Shown piece by piece: positions 1 to 7,442 of a stretch of 11,512 bases of DNA (positions are counted from its first letter, which is position 1; each line of letters starts with the position of its first letter). The notes beneath the pieces are model-generated. The model did not search any database. It had not been told where the DNA came from and saw only the letters and a list, made by a program, of their open reading frames with translations. This stretch comes from DASYML01 sp036009045 (GTDB lineage Bacteria; Acidobacteriota; Blastocatellia; Pyrinomonadales; Pyrinomonadaceae): positions 1-11,512 of the forward strand of contig DASYML010000183.1 in NCBI GenBank assembly GCA_036009045.1. Direction: 5' to 3'. A program made the position numbers and the translations under genes.

Positions 1-380
1 TCGTACCCGTACAAGCAGCAATCCTCATACCAATCATGATGCCGCGCTCATCCGGTCTGTTTCAGGAGAAAGAGAGCCTTTGATGTCCAGCAGAATGAGC
101 CTGTGTCCACAGCAGAGGACAGTTTGAGCCGCAGGTGTGTATTTTTGTTGAATCCGACTTTCTCTTCGACATTGGCGATGACCCGCTGGCAACAAAGCAA
201 GAGAATGAATCTCACGCAAAGGCGCAAAGGCGCAAAGAAGACGTAAAGAAGTAAGTCGCACTCAACTGCTACACGCTATATTTTCTCTGTGCTGACTCTG
301 TGCGCTCTGTGTCTGCGGTGGTGAACTCTTCTTTCATCTTCACTCAAGCCACATTGAATCACTACCCACATGGCACGCAA
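1..380. other. Gene-free left edge with degenerate intergenic repeats
   Basis: I find no supportable gene here. Open frames on both strands are short and their products resemble no family I recognise. The first ~125 bases could hold the very end of a gene cut by the window edge (plus-strand frames stop at about 80 and 127), but nothing confirms that. The second half contains two repeat tracts described separately (around 215-237 and 283-325). Confidence 0.5.
215..325. repeat. Composite low-complexity intergenic repeat (CGCAAAGG octamers and CTCTGTG tract)
   Basis: Positions 215-237 are an 8-base tandem repeat (CGCAAAGG, about three units). Positions 283-325 are a CTCTGTG/GCTCTGTGTCTGCGG-type tract. 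The second half resembles the right arm of the inverted repeat at 6511-6541, so the two loci appear to share a dispersed repeat type. Unlike that copy, the two halves here are not complementary to each other, so the locus looks like a decayed or composite copy. Confidence 0.55.
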
Positions 381-381
381 T

Positions 382-410
382 TTCGACTTCGGCCTCTCTT
401 TTGTTATACT
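382..410 (+). promoter_or_regulatory. Putative sigma-70-type promoter of the ETF-QO gene
   Basis: A TATACT box (405-410) follows a weak TTCGAC (382-387) with a 17-base spacer, placing the start of transcription near 417 and leaving a leader of about 70 bases before the ATG at 487. The -10 is good and the -35 is poor, which would suit a regulated promoter. Assigned from sequence only. Confidence 0.45.
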
Positions 411-411
411 G

Positions 412-435
412 AAAAATGAATGGTGATTCATTTTT
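412..435. promoter_or_regulatory. Perfect 10-bp palindrome at the predicted transcription start (candidate operator)
   Basis: AAAAATGAAT (412-421) and ATTCATTTTT (426-435) are exact reverse complements separated by GGTG. The element begins two bases after the putative -10 box and covers the predicted start site of the ETF-QO transcript. An AT-rich dyad there suits a TetR- or MarR-type repressor site. A weak hairpin followed by T residues acting as a terminator or attenuator is the alternative. The TGAAT/ATTCA half-sites loosely recall the Bacillus FadR operator, but the half-site spacing differs. Confidence 0.4.
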
Positions 436-486
436 TTCGGGTGCGAGAGATAATTGATTTCGAGATTGATTATTGGAGTCGTTTAA

Positions 487-2196
<1,710 letters not shown>

Positions 2197-2199
2197 AAA

Positions 2200-2525
2200 G
2201 CAGAGGCTAGAGGCTGGAGACTGGGTAAAGCAAACGCGCTTTTTACCAGAGGTGTCTAAAAGGCAGAGCACACCCTTCAAGCTTATCCACGGCAGTGGAT
2301 ACATATGAGAGCCGGGGGCAGCGCCCACGGTTACTGGTCCAGAATACAAACCGACCCTGAAGGGGTCGCACCTCAACCTTGCATGTGCGACCCCTTCAGG
2401 GTCGGATGGTGTTGGCGCGAGCAAACCGGGGGCGACGCTCACGCTTGCCCCGGCTCTCACAGGTTGCCCTTTCAGGGCACAGGCGGTTTTCAGATACCGT
2501 CCAGCCTCCAGCCTCTAGCCTCCAG
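2200..2525. repeat. Heptamer-arm hairpin repeat, copy 1 (split by an insertion)
   Basis: The left arm (2200-2224) is made of GAGGCTA/GAGGCTG heptamers and matches the reverse complement of 2501-2525 at 21 of 25 positions. Bases 2221-2249 are the apex shared with copies 2 and 3 (4436-4464 and 11156-11184). In those copies the right arm continues directly after the apex CCAG or CTAG. Here it resumes only at 2501, after about 250 bases of a different repeat. The outer arms lie 3 bases after the ETF-QO stop and 4 bases from the rpoZ stop, so the element fills the whole convergent intergenic region and could act as a bidirectional terminator. Confidence 0.7.
2250..2504. repeat. REP-like foldback element nested in the heptamer hairpin
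   Basis: The segment is a large imperfect palindrome. Its ends are loosely inverted (GGTGTCTAAAA from 2251 against GGTATCTGAAAA read backwards from about 2499). Next come GAGAGCCGGGG near 2308 and its complement near 2446-2459. The core is an exact 20-base inverted repeat, 2351-2370 with 2386-2405. Smaller dyads lie inside it: ATCCAC-GGCA-GTGGAT at 2285-2300, CCCTGAAGGGG-type units in the core arms, and GCCCT-TTC-AGGGC at 2466-2478. CCAG at 2246-2249 and 2501-2504 flanks it and may be a target duplication. No transposase is present; it would be non-autonomous. Confidence 0.6.
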
Positions 2526-2529
2526 CCGC

Positions 2530-2760
2530 TTATTCCTCTTCCGTGATGATGGTGAAGTCAACTTTGCCGCGCTGGACTTCTTCGAGGGCGATGCGTGTGG
2601 GTTTGTGTTTCAGCGTGTCAATGTCTATGCGCGGGCGTGCGCCGCGTTGAAGCTGTTTGCTTCTCTTGGCGGCGATGATAATCATGCGGTATTTCGAGTC
2701 AATCTCAGGTTGAATCTTTTCCTGAATTTCTGCGGTCGTCGTTTCAATTGCTTTAGGCAT
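2530..2760 (-). CDS. rpoZ: DNA-directed RNA polymerase omega subunit
   Basis: The omega subunit is the small RNA polymerase component that assists beta-prime folding and core assembly. From the ATG at 2760 the product is 76 residues. The conserved block SKYRMIIIAAKRSKQLQRG is followed by KPTRIALEEVQRGKVDFTI, the usual omega pattern of an arginine/lysine-rich helix and the K-P-x-x-I-A-L-x-E motif. It lies 84 bases downstream of guanylate kinase, and yicC-gmk-rpoZ is a common bacterial gene order. The start is not certain. A GTG at 2781 would add seven residues (MEVFNQI), but the only GGAGG here lies just inside that extension, so it can serve the ATG at 2760 (spacing about 14, long) and not the GTG. 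The usual coaBC gene does not follow; the next gene is convergent. Confidence 0.9.
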   Translation of the reverse strand: MPKAIETTTAEIQEKIQPEIDSKYRMIIIAAKRSKQLQRGARPRIDIDTLKHKPTRIALEEVQRGKVDFTIITEEE

Positions 2761-2844
2761 AATTTGGTTGAATACCTCCACGTCTGTTTAATCCGTCATG
2801 CTCATTTATTAAAATGATGTTGACCTGCGCCACTCGTACGTCTT

Positions 2845-3528
2845 TCAAGACTCCTGCCTGACTGGCGGAAAACTGGCGAGCACGCGCCTGACTTCCTCTT
2901 CCTGACGGTCGCGCCGCGCCCTCTCTGCGTAGACGATGGCGGCCAGTTGCGCCGCCGCGCGTTCCACTTCGTCGTTAATCACCACGTAGTCGAATTCGCT
3001 GTAACGCGAAACTTCCGCGCTCGCATTACTGAGCCGCAGGTCCAGGTCCGGCTTGTGTTCGGAACCTCTGCGCGTGAGACGCTGGCGCAAAATTTCAAAT
3101 GAGGGCGGGAGGATGAAAACGCCGACCGCTTCGGGGGCGAGCCTGCGCACGCTCTCCGCGCCCTGCACGTCTATCTCTAAAATAATATCGCGGCCCAGTG
3201 AGAGTTCATGCAAGACCTGCTCGCGCCCGGTGCCGTAAAGATTGCCGTGAACGACAGCCCATTCCAGAAAACCGTCTTCCTGAATCATCCTCTGAAAAAT
3301 CTCTCTGGAAACGAAATGATAATCGCGTCCATCCATCTCGCCCCGACGCGGCGCGCGCGTCGTAAACGAAATAGAATAGCCAACGTTGGGGACCGATTTC
3401 AACACTCGCTGAATCAACGTGCCCTTGCCGCCGCCCGAAGGCGAACTGACTATCAAGAGCATCCCGCGCGCGCCGCCCGTCTCCTGCGCCCGCATCAAAT
3501 CGCGTTTGCCTTGCGTCTCACTCAACAT
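2845..3528 (-). CDS. gmk: Guanylate kinase
   Basis: Guanylate kinase phosphorylates GMP to GDP with ATP, an essential cytoplasmic step in GTP, dGTP and (p)ppGpp supply. The 227-residue product has the P-loop SSPSGGGKGTL (about residues 28-38; the leading Ser replaces the Gly of a textbook Walker A, as in other bacterial Gmk). It has the guanylate kinase signature SFTTRAPRRGEMDGRDYHF (54-72), which contacts GMP, and then DIILEIDVQGAESVR. The ATG at 3528 overlaps the end of yicC by 11 bases, implying translational coupling. Internal ATGs at 3495 and 3462 would shorten a rather long N-terminus before the P-loop. No start has a strong Shine-Dalgarno sequence, so the start is moderately certain. 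Function is certain. Confidence 0.96.
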   Translation of the reverse strand: MLSETQGKRDLMRAQETGGARGMLLIVSSPSGGGKGTLIQRVLKSVPNVGYSISFTTRAPRRGEMDGRDYHFVSREIFQRMIQEDGFLEWAVVHGNLYGTGREQVLHELSLGRDIILEIDVQGAESVRRLAPEAVGVFILPPSFEILRQRLTRRGSEHKPDLDLRLSNASAEVSRYSEFDYVVINDEVERAAAQLAAIVYAERARRDRQEEEVRRVLASFPPVRQES

Positions 3529-4396
3529 TCTGCACTTGCTCGCGCAGTTTTTCGACCGCCGCTTTGATGGCGAGCGCCGCGTCCTTAATCGTCAAATCGG
3601 TAGACTTGGAGAGCACCGTGTTGGCTTCGCGGTTCAACTCCTGCAAAATAAAATCGAGCCGCTTGCCGGTCTCTCCTTCGCTGTCAATGGCTTCGCGAAA
3701 CTGTGAGAGATGACTCTTGAGGCGCGCGATTTCCTCGCTGATGTCGCTACGGTCCGCGAGGTAAGCCACCTCTTGCGCGAGCCTCCCGGCATCAACTTCC
3801 ACGCTCTGGCCCTCGCGCGCCAGCAACTCTCCGATTCTTTTTTGCAGCCGCGTGCGATAGGCTTCGACCAGCCCGCCCGCCGCGCCTTCGACCGTCGGGA
3901 TGTGCTGCTCTATTTCATCCAGGCGCGTCCGCATCTCCGCCGCGAGAGCCTCGCCTTCGCGCGTCCGCATCTGTTCAAGTTCGTCGAGGGCTTCGTCCAC
4001 GGCCTGTTCGACGCCAGCGATCATTTCATCGCTGATACCGTCGCGCATGGGCTGCAAAGCGCCGGGCAGCCGCGCGATGATGTTGATGTCAGGCTCGCCC
4101 GCGAGCGCGAACTCCTGTTGCATAGTCCGCATCGCGCTGATGAATCCGGCGATGAGTGGACGGTTCAATTCATACGCCACTTCGCCCGTCCGCTCGAAAG
4201 TAACGTTGGTGTCCACGCGCCCGCGCGAAAGCCTCGCGGAGATACGCCGTTTGACGAGCGCTTCGACTGATGAAAGCTCCGCGCCCAAACGCATGTGAAC
4301 ATCCAGGAATCTATTGTTGACGGTCTTGAGATCAACGGCCACATTGAAATGCTCGCCCATCGCAGACCCTCTGCCGAATCCGGTCATGGATTTCAT
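3518..4396 (-). CDS. YicC/YloC-family endoribonuclease
   Basis: This 292-residue protein begins MKSMTGFGRG, the hallmark N-terminus of the YicC family, and ends in the conserved tail DLTIKDAALAIKAAVEKLRE followed by QVQNVE. The middle region is rich in acidic and coiled-coil-like helices (about residues 130-200), as in other members. YicC of Escherichia coli and YloC of Bacillus subtilis have endoribonuclease activity, and a role in RNA turnover is inferred here. Length matches the family. The gene overlaps gmk at its 3' end and follows the ABC exporter by 78 bases, a gap largely occupied by a hairpin repeat. No clear Shine-Dalgarno sequence precedes the ATG; the start is chosen because MKSMTGFGRG fits family members exactly at this point. 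Confidence 0.95.
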   Translation of the reverse strand: MKSMTGFGRGSAMGEHFNVAVDLKTVNNRFLDVHMRLGAELSSVEALVKRRISARLSRGRVDTNVTFERTGEVAYELNRPLIAGFISAMRTMQQEFALAGEPDINIIARLPGALQPMRDGISDEMIAGVEQAVDEALDELEQMRTREGEALAAEMRTRLDEIEQHIPTVEGAAGGLVEAYRTRLQKRIGELLAREGQSVEVDAGRLAQEVAYLADRSDISEEIARLKSHLSQFREAIDSEGETGKRLDFILQELNREANTVLSKSTDLTIKDAALAIKAAVEKLREQVQNVE

Positions 4397-4407
4397 AAGT
4401 GTGTACG

Positions 4408-4492
4408 ATAGAGGCTAAAGGTTAGAGGTGAGAGGCTAGTCAAAGCAAAGCTGTTTTTAACTAGCCTCTCACCTCTAGCCTCTAGCCTCTGT
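4408..4492. repeat. Heptamer-arm hairpin repeat, copy 2
   Basis: Two 32-base arms (4408-4439 and 4461-4492) are complementary at 29 of 32 positions, with three transition differences. The arms are tandem GAGGCTA-type heptamers. The apex at 4436-4464 aligns base for base in length (29) with copies 1 and 3. The right arm runs into the ABC exporter gene and encodes its last five residues and stop codon. Between exporter and yicC it could attenuate or process the shared transcript. Confidence 0.75.
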
Positions 4493-6289
4493 CAGTGTCT
4501 CCTCCTCTTCATCAGCGAACTGTAGCTCGTACAAATGCCTGTACTGCCCGTCGTGCGCGAGCAATTCCGCGTGGCTGCCCGTTTCGATGATGCGGCCATT
4601 TTCCATAACGACGATATTATCCGCGCGGCGAACCGTCGAGAGCCTGTGCGCGATGACGATGGTCGTGCGATTGCGAATCAGGTTGGCGAGCGCGCGTTGG
4701 ACCAGTCGCTCCGACTCCGCATCGAGCGCCGAAGTCGCTTCGTCGAGTATCAAGACGGGGGCATCCACCAGCACGGCGCGGGCAATCGCCAATCGCTGCC
4801 TCTGGCCGCCGGAAAGAAAGACGCCGCGCTCGCCCACAATCGTCTCGTAACCCTGCGGTAGCTCCCTGATAAAATCGTGCGCGAAGGCGACGCGCGCAGC
4901 CTCCTCTATCTCCGCCTCTGTCGCGTCCGGGCGGCCATAAGAGATGTTATAACGAACCGTATCGTTGAAGAGAATCGTCTCCTGCGTGACGAGCGCGATG
5001 TTGCGGCGCAGGCTGCTGAGTTTCGCGTCGCGCAGGTCCGTGCCGTCCCACAGGACCGCGCCGCCCTGGGGGTCGTGAAAGCGCGGGAGCAATTTGGTGA
5101 GCGTTGATTTGCCGCCACCGGATTCACCCACGAGGGCCACCATCGCGCCCGCAGGAATCCGCAAACTGACTCCGCGCAACACGCTCTTCGTCTCGTCCGA
5201 ATAACCGAAGGAGACTTCGCGCAACTCTATTTCACGACGTAGGGGAGCGAGTTCGACCGCGCCCGGCTTTTCAGGAATCTGCGCCTTCTCATCCATCACG
5301 TCCCAGACGTGCCGCGCGGCGGCGAGCGCCTGTTCCATGCTCGTGTGAAGCCTGGAAAGCTTGCGCATAGGGTCGTAGCTGCGGAAGAGAAAAAAGATGA
5401 AGGTGAGAAACTGCGCGGCGTTCATGCGATTCGCTTCAATCTCGCGCTGGCCGAAGAAGAGCAGCACGACGATGGCGACGACGCCGATCATTTCGATGCT
5501 CGGCGAATGCAGTCCGAGCAAGCGGGCCGAACGCAAATTGTAATAGACGATGCGATCCGCGACTTTCGTAAAGCGATTCTTCTCGCGTTCTTCCGCGCGA
5601 TAGGCTTTGACGATGTTCTGGTTGGCGAGAGCTTCCTGCGCCGTGTCCGTCAAAAGCTTGTTGCCCTCAAACGATTCATGGGCCAATTTTTTGAGCGAAC
5701 TGCCGAAGCGCGCCGTGAGCACGGCGATAATCGGAGCGATGAGCAGCGAGCCGAGCGTCAATCGCCAGTTGTAATAGAAAGAGGCCGAAAGAAAGGCTAT
5801 GAGAGTAAAACTCTCACGAATCATGTCGCGCAAGGTGGCGGTGACGGCGGCCTCAATCGCGGCGGCGCTCGAAACGAGACGCGAGACAATATAATTGGTC
5901 CTGTGTCGCTCGAAGAAACTGGCGCTCTGCGCGAGCACATGACCGTACAAATCCTGCCTCAGCTTGAGCACGGATTCCTGGCCCACACGCGCCATCAGGT
6001 AAGTAGAGAAATATTCCGCGACGCCTTTAACGGCGGTGAAGAGAAGCAGTAAGATGGAGATGGCACGCCAGGCGGCGAGGCCGGAAGCGGGAATCAATCT
6101 TTGCAGCGCGAAGAGCGTGTTGGTGCGCTGGCCGCCCCCGCCCTGCGCGAAAGCCTGATCGAAAATCGGGACGATGAGTGCGCCGATGGCGCTTTCCAGG
6201 AGGCCGACCACGAGCATCGCAAAGGTCGCCAGCGTGAACGTTCCCCAATGAGGCTTGAGATATTTTAATAGTCGCCGAAGATCGTGCAT
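4475..6289 (-). CDS. MsbA-type ABC exporter (fused permease and ATPase)
   Basis: This 604-residue half-transporter has an N-terminal six-helix membrane domain (about residues 15-310) and a C-terminal nucleotide-binding domain. It would work as a homodimer in the inner membrane. Visible motifs are Walker A GESGGGKST (about 387-395), the Q-loop region ALVTQETILF, signature LSGGQRQRL (about 492), Walker B VLILDEATSALD (about 511) and the H-loop IVIAHRLST (His near 547). The start MHDLRRLLKYLKPHWG and the overall architecture resemble lipid A or lipid-flipping exporters such as MsbA, but substrate cannot be read from sequence; a drug or peptide exporter is possible. Start chosen at the ATG at 6289, with only a weak GAGT upstream. 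The final residues TEARG and the TAG stop lie inside a dispersed hairpin repeat. First gene of the minus-strand cluster, behind a good promoter. Confidence 0.93.
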   Translation of the reverse strand: MHDLRRLLKYLKPHWGTFTLATFAMLVVGLLESAIGALIVPIFDQAFAQGGGGQRTNTLFALQRLIPASGLAAWRAISILLLLFTAVKGVAEYFSTYLMARVGQESVLKLRQDLYGHVLAQSASFFERHRTNYIVSRLVSSAAAIEAAVTATLRDMIRESFTLIAFLSASFYYNWRLTLGSLLIAPIIAVLTARFGSSLKKLAHESFEGNKLLTDTAQEALANQNIVKAYRAEEREKNRFTKVADRIVYYNLRSARLLGLHSPSIEMIGVVAIVVLLFFGQREIEANRMNAAQFLTFIFFLFRSYDPMRKLSRLHTSMEQALAAARHVWDVMDEKAQIPEKPGAVELAPLRREIELREVSFGYSDETKSVLRGVSLRIPAGAMVALVGESGGGKSTLTKLLPRFHDPQGGAVLWDGTDLRDAKLSSLRRNIALVTQETILFNDTVRYNISYGRPDATEAEIEEAARVAFAHDFIRELPQGYETIVGERGVFLSGGQRQRLAIARAVLVDAPVLILDEATSALDAESERLVQRALANLIRNRTTIVIAHRLSTVRRADNIVVMENGRIIETGSHAELLAHDGQYRHLYELQFADEEEETLTEARG

Positions 6290-6372
6290 TCAAGACTCGC
6301 GCGCTCTCTTTGTGACTCTTCTAAAGTCTGGAAGGGAATCGTCAAAGGACACCCGTTTATCGGTAAATCAAA

Positions 6373-6402
6373 AATATACTTACCCTTACCGAGTCGCGTC
6401 AA
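6373..6402 (-). promoter_or_regulatory. Putative sigma-70 promoter for the ABC exporter-yicC-gmk-rpoZ cluster
   Basis: On the minus strand TTGACG (6402-6397) and TATATT (6378-6373) are separated by 18 bases, a near-consensus arrangement. Transcription would begin near 6366, about 77 bases before the exporter ATG. The spacer holds two tandem GGTAAG units. CGGTAA (6361-6366) and TTACCG (6386-6391) form an inverted repeat flanking the -10 box. Confidence 0.55.
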
Positions 6403-6436
6403 GGCTCTGTCAGCCAAACGCGGGACTATCCAACTT

Positions 6437-6547
6437 CAAAAGTCAGCCACGGAGGCACAGAGACACAGAGTAGAAGATAGAAAGAAAAGTCTTGATGATT
6501 GACTCTTACCTGCTCTCTCTGTCTCTGTGCCTCTGTGGCCCTCCTTG
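6437..6547. repeat. CACAGAG-type long inverted repeat in the divergent intergenic region
   Basis: The left arm (about 6437-6470) carries GCCACGGAGGCACAGAGACA. The right arm (about 6517-6547) carries the near-exact reverse complement, with TTCAA/TTGAA at the outer ends. Roughly 45 A-rich and pyrimidine-rich bases form the loop. A related tract lies at 283-325, so it belongs to a dispersed family. It sits between the divergent exporter and response-regulator promoters and does not overlap either box. Confidence 0.7.
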
Positions 6548-6552
6548 AAATA

Positions 6553-6584
6553 TTGACGCAATCAAACTGTAACTGGGCTATAAT
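6553..6584 (+). promoter_or_regulatory. Putative promoter of the response regulator gene
   Basis: A perfect TATAAT (6579-6584) is preceded by TTGACG (6553-6558), but the spacer is 20 bases, longer than optimal, so an activator may be needed or another -35 may be used. A second possible -10, TATACT at 6603-6608, lacks a convincing -35. The region lies directly downstream of the inverted repeat. Confidence 0.4.
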
Positions 6585-6634
6585 AAAACCGCTATATTTG
6601 TATATACTGAAGATACGATGAGAGCCTGCGGAGT

Positions 6635-7348
6635 ATGACTCAACAAAGTATGGCAAAGCGATTATTGATTGTGGATGACGACGCGGACATGCGTTTGCTG
6701 CTGGCAGAGTATTTTCGGCGGCTGGGCTTTGAGGTCGAAGAAAAGGAGAGCGGGCCGGTGGCGATAGAGCCTGCGCTGTCTGGACGTTTCGATTGTTTCA
6801 TCTTCGATGTCGCGATGCCGGGGATGACCGGCCTCGAACTCTTGAGGCGCGTGCGCGAACGCGGCGTCCATACGCCCGCGATGTTCCTCACGGCTCACGA
6901 CAGGGTTGATGATAAGGTCGCGGGTTTCGAGGCGGGAGCAGATGATTACCTGGCGAAGCCTTTCAGCCCGCGAGAATTGGAGGTCCGCGTCGAAGCGCTC
7001 CTGCGCCGCGCGCCGGGCATCCAGTCGCCTGACACAGACAGCGAGAGAATAGCGGTCGGCGATCTGGTGATTGACAGGCGTCGTCATGAAGTCTCGCGCG
7101 GCGGCGCGGTCGTGGATTTGACGCCGCTTGAATTTCAGATTCTCGAACTGCTGGCTTCCGAGCCGGGCCGTGCCTGGTCGCGTAACGCTTTACTGGACCA
7201 GGTTTGGAGCACGGAGTATGAAGGCTATCAACGCAACATAGACCCGCACATTAATCGTCTGCGTAAAAAGCTGGAGACGGACCCGAAGAATCCGCATTAC
7301 GTGCTGACGGTGCGTGGCGTCGGGTACAAACTAAACGAAGCGCCATAA
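6635..7348 (+). CDS. OmpR/PhoB-family two-component response regulator
   Basis: This 237-residue DNA-binding regulator has an N-terminal receiver domain (about residues 8-122) and a C-terminal winged helix (about 140-235). The acidic pocket is D14-D16, the phosphoacceptor is D58 in FIFDVAMPG, and the switch residues are T86 and K108 (YLAKPF); all catalytic positions are intact. The output domain has the OmpR-type LTPLEFQILELLAS and the ending VLTVRGVGYKL. It would be phosphorylated by a sensor kinase, but no complete kinase gene is in the window. The truncated membrane protein at 11218 is the only candidate. The ATG at 6635 follows GCGGAGT very closely, with GAGAG about 10 bases upstream. An ATG at 6650 (MAKRLLIVDDD) is a reasonable alternative start. 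The next gene begins 94 bases downstream on the same strand. Confidence 0.95.
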   Translation: MTQQSMAKRLLIVDDDADMRLLLAEYFRRLGFEVEEKESGPVAIEPALSGRFDCFIFDVAMPGMTGLELLRRVRERGVHTPAMFLTAHDRVDDKVAGFEAGADDYLAKPFSPRELEVRVEALLRRAPGIQSPDTDSERIAVGDLVIDRRRHEVSRGGAVVDLTPLEFQILELLASEPGRAWSRNALLDQVWSTEYEGYQRNIDPHINRLRKKLETDPKNPHYVLTVRGVGYKLNEAP

Positions 7349-7442
7349 GTGCTATTCCAAAGGGCGTCCCAGGCGAGTCGTCTCGCGTGTCCGGTAAAAA
7401 GAGAGAGACACTCGACAGCGCCCCTTTCAAAAATCATCTGCT

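Noticed and set aside
1..127. Possible C-terminal tail of a plus-strand gene cut by the window edge
   Set aside because: The open frames are short, differ by frame in plausibility, and none gives a recognisable protein end.
215..240. CRISPR-like tandem repeats
   Set aside because: Units are 8 bases and contiguous, with no spacers; no cas genes are present. The same holds for the heptamer arrays.
34..261. 75-codon minus-strand open frame at the left edge
   Set aside because: Part of it reads through CGCAAAGG octamer repeats, the product resembles no family, and there is no ribosome-binding site.
2386..2405. Attachment site or transposon end with an associated recombinase
   Set aside because: No integrase or transposase is coded in the window, so the palindromes are better described as dispersed REP-like repeats.
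2305..2817. 170-codon plus-strand open frame over the repeats and rpoZ
   Set aside because: It crosses the palindromic repeat cluster and is antisense to the well-supported omega subunit gene.
5309..6052. 247-codon plus-strand open frame
   Set aside because: It lies wholly antisense to the ABC exporter, has low-complexity charged composition, and is explained by the high GC of the real gene.
7372..7385. GCGAG-TCGT-CTCGC hairpin after the response regulator gene as a terminator
   Set aside because: The stem is only 5 bp and is not followed by a T tract; too weak to annotate.
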